A stretch of DNA of 11,912 bases from Cryomorphaceae bacterium (GTDB lineage Bacteria > Bacteroidota > Bacteroidia > Flavobacteriales > BACL11), in contig CATEYX010000007.1 in the NCBI GenBank assembly GCA_949511925.1, positions 1 to 11,912 on the forward strand, written 5' to 3'. Below the pieces are notes generated by a model. The model was given only the letters and a program-made list of their open reading frames with translations, did no database searches and was not told the origin of the DNA. Below, one piece after another: positions 6,508 to 11,912 of this stretch (positions within the stretch are counted from its first letter, which is position 1; every line of letters starts with the position of its first letter). The position numbers were made by a program, and so were the translations under genes.

Positions 6508-7407
6508 CAATCCTTGAAAATAAGACTTATTAATCAACCACCAAGTTGGAATATTTTTTCTAATCAGAGGATTAACAACAAATCTAATATTATTCTTGAA
6601 AAATAACCAAACAATAAAAGTATATGAAAATAAACCTCCAATTTTTTTCAGGAAATAGATATGATTTTTAGTGGTTTGTTGTAAAAAGAAATTTCCTCTA
6701 AAAATCTTTTTAGCATCTTTCTGGAAGGAATTAGTTAAACTTCCAACTTTATGGTAAAACTCTACATTAGGACAGTAAAGCATTCTATGCCTTCCATCTT
6801 TCCAGACTCTATATGAAAAATCAGTATCATCAAAATAAACAAAGTACTTTTCATCCATTAAGCCAACATCCTGAAACACTTCTTTTTTAGCTAACAAACA
6901 ACAAGTTGGAGCGTATTCAACATCAATAGTTTTATTGTACTGACCTTCATCTAACTCCTTCATTCCTCTATGTAATGGTAAGTATCCGTTCTTTTTTATA
7001 AACCAACTTCCAGCATACCAAATATGCTTAGGGTTATCATAGTACATCATTTTTGGGGTAACCAAACTGCATTTTTCTTCAATTTGAATCTTAATTAATT
7101 TTTCAATTAAAGTACTTTCAAATTCCACATCATTATTAATAATTAAAACCTGATCACAGCCATCCAAAAATGCTTGTCTAATTCCTTGATTGTTTGCCTT
7201 AGCAACTCCTAAATTTTTAACATTTTTAACAACTTGCAACCTGATATCCTTTTCATTATCTAACATTGAAAGTGTAGCATCAGCTGAAGCGTTATCAATA
7301 ACATATAAAATTAAATTTGAATGTGTCTGTTTCCAGACGCAAGCCAAAAACGGCCGTAAAACATCAGCCGAATTATAAGTTATAGTCACTAAACCTATTT
7401 TATCCAT
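6496..7407 (-). CDS. Family 2 (GT-A fold) glycosyltransferase, rhamnosyltransferase-like
   Basis: This 303-residue inverting glycosyltransferase has the GT2 order of WbbL-type enzymes. A first strand GLVTITYNSAD (5-15) is followed by VIDNASAD (36-43), NLGVAKANNQG (65-75), the metal-binding NNDVEF (91-96, with D93), the loop YAPTCCLLAKKEVF (165-178), and the catalytic-base segment FDDTDFSYR (192-200). The C-terminal part (about 235-272) has a basic and aromatic FRGNFFLQQTTKN stretch and a hydrophobic segment that probably sits on the inner membrane. The donor cannot be read from sequence; related enzymes often use dTDP-rhamnose. The ATG at 7407 lies inside the 3' end of the smaller sulfotransferase gene, overlapping by 13 bases, so translation is probably coupled. 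The stop codon lies within the end of the rightward SGNH gene, leaving no room for a terminator between the blocks. Confidence 0.92.
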   Translation of the reverse strand: MDKIGLVTITYNSADVLRPFLACVWKQTHSNLILYVIDNASADATLSMLDNEKDIRLQVVKNVKNLGVAKANNQGIRQAFLDGCDQVLIINNDVEFESTLIEKLIKIQIEEKCSLVTPKMMYYDNPKHIWYAGSWFIKKNGYLPLHRGMKELDEGQYNKTIDVEYAPTCCLLAKKEVFQDVGLMDEKYFVYFDDTDFSYRVWKDGRHRMLYCPNVEFYHKVGSLTNSFQKDAKKIFRGNFFLQQTTKNHIYFLKKIGGLFSYTFIVWLFFKNNIRFVVNPLIRKNIPTWWLINKSYFQGLLLK

Positions 7408-8261
7408 TTTGAATAATTTTTACCTAAAACCTCATCCAGTTTTTTAATATCATTTTTAAATATTTTGCTGAGTTGACTTCTGCTTTCCTTCAATAATTCA
7501 GGCTTTTTATCTGCCTTAAAAAGAAAAGCTCTAAAATTCTTCACTAAACATAATGGAAGAAAAAAAGTTAGTATTTTTCTAAGAAAAACAAAAGAATATA
7601 TAAACCTAATCCCTTTATTTTTTGGCATTGTAAAGGTATTATACTTTGCATTTATATCAGCAGCAAACTCAGTGCTAATGTTTAGGAAATCATACACCTG
7701 ATCAACAGTCTTTGCTACATTATTTTTGAAATCTTCATAGTCTATAAATAATATATTTTCCTTTTCAAAAAAATCCAGATACCTTTGAATTTGATTAGCA
7801 TATTTACTTACTTCAATATACTGCTGATAGAATAAATGAGCATTTTTATGCTTTGATTTTTTAGTTATTATATTTTCAAAACTATCACTTACTAAACCAA
7901 GTCTATAATCCATTAAATAATGGGAAAAAGCTCTTTCAATAGGATTTCGGAGCATAATAATAATTTTTGCATTTGGATTGTACTTTTTTATGTCTTCAGC
8001 CACATTATCATAAAATAAATAAGAAACACTACCCTCACCATAAACAATATTTTCCTTCTGCACAAATAAAGACTCATATTTATCAAGCGTATTTACACGA
8101 TTCTTACCATAATACATTCCTTGCTTATGAATTGCCTTATCAGAAAAATAATCAGGTTCTTTTTGACTACTCATCTCAACTTGAGGATGCTCATTTAAAT
8201 AATGATACAAAGATGTTGTTCCTGCTTTTGGAGCACCTACTATAAAAAAGTCAACTTTCAT
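7395..8261 (-). CDS. PAPS-dependent sulfotransferase, smaller of a tandem pair
   Basis: This 288-residue cytoplasmic enzyme should move a sulfuryl group from PAPS to a carbohydrate. The 5'-phosphosulfate loop is GAPKAGTTSLYHYL (9-22, with K12, T15 and T16). A KEPDYFS segment follows at 34-40, and the 3'-phosphate site is MLRNPIERAFSHY (103-115, with R105 and S113). The C-terminus ends GKNYSKWIK, like the family's usual terminal segment. This pattern matches heparan- or carbohydrate-type sulfotransferases (Sulfotransfer_1 kind). It differs clearly from the neighbouring sulfotransferase, so the two probably sulfate different positions or sugars. The ATG at 8261 overlaps the upstream gene's TGA as ATGA, and the end overlaps the glycosyltransferase start by 13 bases. 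The acceptor is inferred to be the nascent repeat unit. No PAPS synthesis genes are present here. Confidence 0.93.
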   Translation of the reverse strand: MKVDFFIVGAPKAGTTSLYHYLNEHPQVEMSSQKEPDYFSDKAIHKQGMYYGKNRVNTLDKYESLFVQKENIVYGEGSVSYLFYDNVAEDIKKYNPNAKIIIMLRNPIERAFSHYLMDYRLGLVSDSFENIITKKSKHKNAHLFYQQYIEVSKYANQIQRYLDFFEKENILFIDYEDFKNNVAKTVDQVYDFLNISTEFAADINAKYNTFTMPKNKGIRFIYSFVFLRKILTFFLPLCLVKNFRAFLFKADKKPELLKESRSQLSKIFKNDIKKLDEVLGKNYSKWIK

Positions 8262-9271
8262 TTTACAAAAAATCTTTTCTTAATAACCTCAACAATATTT
8301 CCCATCCTTTTAACATTTAATATAAATGCGAAAATTAATTTAATTGGGAAACTAATTAAATAAAATAGAGTTAATATTGGAGGAAACCTAAACTTTTCCA
8401 CATCATACTTGAATTTTTGCATCATGCTATTTGATACTAACTGTGAAAGATATATTTCAGCAGAATTTAATCCTCCATTTTTCCATTTTTCTTTTTTAGA
8501 ACTATCAATAAGGAATTGATTTTTAAGATCCTGTTGAGTTGAAGAACCAATGACTGGAACATTTAGCATTTCCTGATAGAATTCAATTTCTAAAAACTCA
8601 CATAACTCTTTAACAATACGTATTGGCTCAACTAATAGATCCTCAAATCTAACTAGCCTCACTCTAGAATTATTTGTGAATTTTTCAGTACACTCTAAAG
8701 AAGAATTCCAAATTTTGGCTGATAAAATAGGGTGATAATTAATGTAGGAACGAATAGCTTCAGATAATGGTATAGCAGATGCCCCTAAGAACCTTCTTTT
8801 CCATTTATTCTTTTGTGAAATCAGAACATCCCTCTGATCTCTAACCATATTTATCACTTTTGCATTAGGAAAATACGATAATATTTCATTCAAATAATAG
8901 ATATTTTTTGGAGTTTGATCGCAAGCAATAAAACACTTATTATCTGATGTGATTTCTGCTAAAAATAACTCATATATACTTAAAGGGTTTGAAACATTTT
9001 TATTTACTAAAATAGTACTTGCCCTATCATTAAAATCCGAGATATTATCCTGTTGAAATAATCCATTTTTCTCAATACACAATAACCTTGAAAGCAAATC
9101 TATTTGCTGTTTCCTATCTAAAGTTAACCCTGAATGATTTGTCCAAATTGTGCCAAAAAAATGCAATTCTTTAAAAGTAAAAACCCCTTGGTGATTGCCC
9201 AAAATACGACCCATCATAGTAGTACCGCTTCTGCTGCTTCCGACAATAAATATTTGTTTTGTTTTGTCCAA
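8258..9271 (-). CDS. Sulfotransferase family protein with a TTG start, larger of a tandem pair
   Basis: This 337-residue PAPS-dependent sulfotransferase is of the Sulfotransfer_3 kind. The P-loop-like IFIVGSSRSGTTMMGRIL lies at 7-24, the 3'-phosphate site MVRDQRDVLISQ at 142-153 (R144, S152), VRFEDLL at 207-213, and EKWKNGG near 261-267. The last 40 residues contain a hydrophobic stretch (about 297-320) followed by basic residues, which may hold the enzyme at the membrane. The start is unusual. The TAA of the glycoside hydrolase gene (9274-9272) is directly followed, in the same frame, by TTG GAC AAA. No upstream in-frame ATG is therefore possible, and the first ATG inside (M19) would destroy the PAPS loop. 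TTG at 9271 is thus almost forced unless the TAA is read through. The end overlaps the next gene as ATGA. It probably sulfates the polysaccharide unit or its lipid-linked precursor. Confidence 0.9.
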   Translation of the reverse strand: MDKTKQIFIVGSSRSGTTMMGRILGNHQGVFTFKELHFFGTIWTNHSGLTLDRKQQIDLLSRLLCIEKNGLFQQDNISDFNDRASTILVNKNVSNPLSIYELFLAEITSDNKCFIACDQTPKNIYYLNEILSYFPNAKVINMVRDQRDVLISQKNKWKRRFLGASAIPLSEAIRSYINYHPILSAKIWNSSLECTEKFTNNSRVRLVRFEDLLVEPIRIVKELCEFLEIEFYQEMLNVPVIGSSTQQDLKNQFLIDSSKKEKWKNGGLNSAEIYLSQLVSNSMMQKFKYDVEKFRFPPILTLFYLISFPIKLIFAFILNVKRMGNIVEVIKKRFFVK

Positions 9272-10618
9272 TTAATATTTAATATTTAAATCTGTTTCTA
9301 TACCAATAACACCTTTTAAGTTTGGAATATCAAACAAATTATTACTTCCATAAATTTGAAAAACTTCTTTATCACCTGATTTTTCTAAACTATATCTAAA
9401 ATGGTTCATATTCCAATCAATATCATATGAAATAATTAACTTATTATTCTCATCAAAACAGTTATAAGTAAAAATTTCTTCAAAATAGTCTTTTTCAATT
9501 CTCACAATATCATGATCAAATATCTTCCCTAATAAGGTTAATGGGTAATAAGTACTTTGTATTTCCAACACCTCATTATTATTTCTAAAAATTGATCCTC
9601 CAAAATCCCTTCCACCCAAATTATGGTAAGTAGTTAACTCAATAGTTGACAAGTCAGGATTACTCAACAACTCTAAAAAATACTGAGCTACAAATAATGA
9701 TTGTAAAAGCGTATTACCTGTTGTTCTTGATATTTGTAAATTCCATTCTGTAACCCATATAGGCCTATTAAAAATACCTTCATACGCATTAACCTCTTTT
9801 GGATATTGGTTAACTAAATAATCAATAGCTCTATTTTTATAAATTCCAAAGGCTACTTTCTTATTCCCCCCTTCACTTTCCTCAGAAATCATTTGCCCAT
9901 ATCTATCATTCCCTTTAGTCACTTTTGCATAAGAATGAATAATAATGGCATCATAAAAGCTAAGCTTAGCCAATTTTTTATTCCATACACTATGTCTATG
10001 ATTTTTTTTATTGACTAATGGAGCTGCAACAATAGCTGTTTTAATATTGGGGTATTTTCCTTTTATTTTATCTGAACATTTTTTTGCCGCAATAACATAC
10101 TCATCAATAGCATACCCTTTAGTAAAGTAACTTTTATTAGAAAGCTCACTTCCTAACTCCACCCCAACAACTTCAATATTATTTTCAATTAACTTTTTAA
10201 TCATTAATAATATATCGTCATTATCAACAAACAGATTTGCTACTAGTACAGCCTTAGCATTTGTTTTTTTTGATAATATTATAAAATCTTCAATATAATC
10301 TTGGTGGTGATTTTTCTTTCTTCTAGAATTGTCTAGCCCTCTTGCTCTTTTAGGTAATTTACCATCATGGTATTGATCAATTTCAGAAAAATCGAAACCG
10401 TATCCTTTTCCTCCATAATGATAAAAATTACCTACAGCCCCTCCAGGAAATCGCAACAATTTTGGCTGTATTGCAATAACTTTATTTAAAAATGAAGTGT
10501 CAGTAACATCACAATACGTAAATGTATTTGAAGTAGCAAAACCAAAGATGTTTTCTTTAACATTCTGTGCGAAAACACCCTCAATACAAAGCAAAAAGAT
10601 GATTATTAATTTTCTCAT
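9272..10618 (-). CDS. Secreted clan GH-A-like glycoside hydrolase
   Basis: This 448-residue protein begins with a Sec signal peptide (residues 1-17, ending VFA before Q18), so it acts in the periplasm or outside. The body looks like a TIM-barrel retaining hydrolase of clan GH-A, nearest in style to families 39, 51 and 79. LLRFPGGAVGNFYHY (54-68) corresponds to the conserved RFPGG strand. VVGVELGSELS (150-160) supplies the probable acid/base E158, with GSE where many relatives have GNE. IIIHSY (225-230) holds the conserved His before PIWVTEWN (286-293), whose E291 is the likely nucleophile. A C-terminal beta-rich tail follows from about 370. The gene overlaps the epimerase as ATGA and abuts a sulfotransferase, so it is part of the synthesis operon. 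A role in trimming or releasing the polymer, as proposed for PslG in Psl synthesis, is inference. I cannot assign a GH family or substrate. Confidence 0.8.
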   Translation of the reverse strand: MRKLIIIFLLCIEGVFAQNVKENIFGFATSNTFTYCDVTDTSFLNKVIAIQPKLLRFPGGAVGNFYHYGGKGYGFDFSEIDQYHDGKLPKRARGLDNSRRKKNHHQDYIEDFIILSKKTNAKAVLVANLFVDNDDILLMIKKLIENNIEVVGVELGSELSNKSYFTKGYAIDEYVIAAKKCSDKIKGKYPNIKTAIVAAPLVNKKNHRHSVWNKKLAKLSFYDAIIIHSYAKVTKGNDRYGQMISEESEGGNKKVAFGIYKNRAIDYLVNQYPKEVNAYEGIFNRPIWVTEWNLQISRTTGNTLLQSLFVAQYFLELLSNPDLSTIELTTYHNLGGRDFGGSIFRNNNEVLEIQSTYYPLTLLGKIFDHDIVRIEKDYFEEIFTYNCFDENNKLIISYDIDWNMNHFRYSLEKSGDKEVFQIYGSNNLFDIPNLKGVIGIETDLNIKY

Positions 10619-11745
10619 TTAATCAATCCTTTATTTTTTAATTCCTGTATTGATGTTTCATATTTATCCTCCATAACTTCTTGGGTTTTCACCCAATTAA
10701 CAAATGAAGTAATCCCCAAAATAAAATCAAATTTAGGACTAAATCCTAACGCATTTTTTATTTTCGATAAATCAGCATAATTATGCCGAATATCCCCCAA
10801 ACGATACTTGCCGCTAACTGAAATTTTTACATCAGAATTGTATAAAGACTTCAAAGAATTGGCTACTTCAGTTACTGAAGTTGCAATACCTGAACCCACA
10901 TTAAATATCTGATTATTTGCCTCAGTTTTTTCTAAAGCAAGAATAGTTGCGTTAACCACATCATCAATAAAAACAAAGTCCCTACTTTCCTGTCCATCTT
11001 CATAAATATCAATATCATTTCCATTTAATAATCGTGTGGAAAAAATAGATAAAATTCCTGTATAAGGATTACTTAGAGATTGTCCAGGGCCATAAACATT
11101 CTGATACCTTAATGCAACAGCAGGAATATTTAACGTTTTTCCTATAAGAAGAATCATCTGTTCTTGCTGTTGTTTAGTAATGCCATAAATAGAAGATGGA
11201 TGAACCTTTGAATCTTCATCTGTAGCTAATAACTCTAAAGGTTCATTACATTCATCACAAACTAGATTAAACTCTCCTTTAGCCATATCAATATCCTGTC
11301 TCTGATTCGGATACACTACACCATCATTCTTACACATATACTTACCTTCTCCATAAATAGAACGTGAAGAAGCAATAATCATCTTTTTTATGCTATGATT
11401 CTCATTAGCTAAAATATCTAACAAATGTGTAGTTCCTAGAATATTAACTTCATTGTATCTAGAAATTTCATACATAGATTGCCCAGTACCAGTTTCTGCT
11501 GCTAAATGAATCACTGCATCTTGATTTCTTAAAGCTTTTTTCCAATCAGATTTATTACAAACATCTCCTTGAATAAAGGTTGCAATATCTTTAATTGATG
11601 AATATAAAGTTGAATTCTGATTCTCTCCATGGATTTGTTTAGACAAATTATCTAAAACAGTAACTTTAAATCCTTTCTCTACTAGTTTTCTAGTAAGGTT
11701 AGACCCTATAAAACCAGCTCCTCCTGTTATTAGAATATTTATCAT
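10615..11745 (-). CDS. NAD-dependent nucleotide-sugar epimerase/dehydratase with a Cys-containing insert
   Basis: This 376-residue extended short-chain dehydrogenase is a cytoplasmic enzyme that should change the configuration of a nucleotide sugar. The NAD loop is TGGAGFIGS (7-15), the usual acidic D32 follows the second strand, and HLAAETG lies at 80-86. The active site is SSRSIYG (126-132) with Y187 and K191 of the YxxxK motif, and ALRYQNVYGPGQSLSNPY (211-228) is the substrate loop. Between SIYGEG and the YxxxK motif there is an insert (about 136-178) with C138, C163 and C166, the last two as CDEC. This resembles the zinc-ribbon-like insert I recall in proteins annotated as dTDP-L-rhamnose 4-epimerases. 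That would fit a 6-deoxy-sugar donor, but the substrate is not provable here. The gene overlaps both neighbours by four bases (ATGA), so it belongs to one transcript with the Wzy-like gene and the hydrolase. Confidence 0.9.
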   Translation of the reverse strand: MINILITGGAGFIGSNLTRKLVEKGFKVTVLDNLSKQIHGENQNSTLYSSIKDIATFIQGDVCNKSDWKKALRNQDAVIHLAAETGTGQSMYEISRYNEVNILGTTHLLDILANENHSIKKMIIASSRSIYGEGKYMCKNDGVVYPNQRQDIDMAKGEFNLVCDECNEPLELLATDEDSKVHPSSIYGITKQQQEQMILLIGKTLNIPAVALRYQNVYGPGQSLSNPYTGILSIFSTRLLNGNDIDIYEDGQESRDFVFIDDVVNATILALEKTEANNQIFNVGSGIATSVTEVANSLKSLYNSDVKISVSGKYRLGDIRHNYADLSKIKNALGFSPKFDFILGITSFVNWVKTQEVMEDKYETSIQELKNKGLIK

Positions 11746-11912
11746 GATAATTCTTGCTTGTGTGATATTATCTTATAAAAAAATTGAACAAATCCTGACA
11801 CAATAAATATAAAGAAGAAGGGTCGTAGAAGCAATGGTTCAGACATAACAGATATAAGCATAATAATCATTAATAACCATTTATTATCATTTATTATTTG
11901 CTGCTTGAAGAA
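11742..11912 (-). CDS. C-terminus of a membrane protein, probable Wzy polymerase or O-antigen ligase (runs off the right edge)
   Basis: An open frame enters from the right edge and ends at TGA (11744-11742), giving the last 56 residues of a protein. They hold a hydrophobic segment, KWLLMIIMLISVMSEPLLL, then RPFFFIFIVSGFVQFFYKII and a short polar tail HKQELS. One or two membrane helices joined by a loop with SEP-LLLRP is what I recognise from the C-termini of O-antigen polymerases and ligases (Wzy/WaaL family) in Bacteroidota. Its position at the head of the epimerase-hydrolase-sulfotransferase run agrees. The stop overlaps the epimerase start as ATGA, which supports a real gene end rather than chance. 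With only the tail visible, the exact family is not certain; another polytopic membrane protein such as a flippase is possible. Confidence 0.65.
   Translation of the reverse strand, partial: FFKQQIINDNKWLLMIIMLISVMSEPLLLRPFFFIFIVSGFVQFFYKIISHKQELS

Noticed and set aside
6484..6541. Seven-base inverted repeat (GTGGTTG at 6484-6490, CAACCAC at 6535-6541) around the convergent gene ends, as a bidirectional terminator.
   Set aside because: The loop is 44 bases, there is no T-run after either arm, and the right arm is simply the coding sequence for the Trp-Trp-Leu of the glycosyltransferase. It is too weak to call.
10586..10588. Cys11 of the hydrolase signal peptide (FLLC) as a lipoprotein attachment site.
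   Set aside because: The residue before the Cys is Leu rather than Gly, Ala or Ser, and a good signal peptidase I site (VFA before Q) follows, so a lipobox is not supported.
1..11912. Transposases, tRNAs, rRNAs, CRISPR-like repeats, long direct repeats or attachment sites.
   Set aside because: None was seen on reading both strands. Coding sequence fills almost the whole window, and the gaps are all below about 100 bases. Short low-complexity A/T runs are ordinary for this base composition.

Overview
The window is a strongly AT-rich stretch of a cell-surface polysaccharide locus, most likely from a Bacteroidota bacterium of the Flavobacteriia type. The pointers are a RemB-like outer-membrane protein known from gliding flavobacteria, start codons without clear Shine-Dalgarno sequences, TAnnTTTG-type promoter boxes in the gene-free gaps, and the AlgI-type MBOAT plus small anchored SGNH protein pair. 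There are no RNA genes, insertion sequences, CRISPR arrays or gene-free stretches above 300 bases. The species cannot be named from the sequence alone.

The layout has three blocks. Block A runs leftward from the right edge (11912 to 6496): the C-terminus of a membrane protein (probable Wzy or O-antigen ligase), an NAD-dependent nucleotide-sugar epimerase, a secreted glycoside hydrolase, two different sulfotransferases and a family 2 glycosyltransferase. Neighbours overlap by 4 to 13 bases or directly abut, so this is one tightly coupled operon that starts outside the window. Block B (4111 to 6507) runs rightward: an AlgI-like MBOAT O-acyltransferase and its abutting SGNH-fold partner. It collides tail-to-tail with block A, the two coding ends overlapping by 12 bases. 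Block C (4017 to 1) runs leftward from a divergent promoter region: a family 4 glycosyltransferase, gmhA, gmhB, a WecA/MraY-type priming sugar-phosphate transferase and the 5' part of a RemB/Wzi-like outer-membrane protein gene.

Taken together, the genes fit a lipid-linked, Wzx/Wzy-type pathway. The priming transferase loads a sugar phosphate onto undecaprenyl phosphate. The two glycosyltransferases extend the unit. GmhA and GmhB supply an activated D-glycero-D-manno-heptose precursor, and the epimerase supplies another nucleotide sugar. The unit is decorated with sulfate and probably O-acyl groups, polymerised by the Wzy-like protein, trimmed by the secreted hydrolase, and retained or exported with help of the RemB/Wzi-like protein. 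The likely product is a sulfated, acylated, possibly heptose-containing exopolysaccharide or capsule. The chemistry is inferred from gene families and is not proven.

Three corrections to simple ORF calling are made here. Two partial genes run off the window edges (1..690 and 11742..11912). gmhB most probably starts at the ATG at 2268 rather than the TTG at 2289. The family 4 glycosyltransferase probably starts at the ATG at 4017. The larger sulfotransferase has no possible ATG start: it begins with TTG directly after, and in the same frame as, the TAA stop of the glycoside hydrolase gene.
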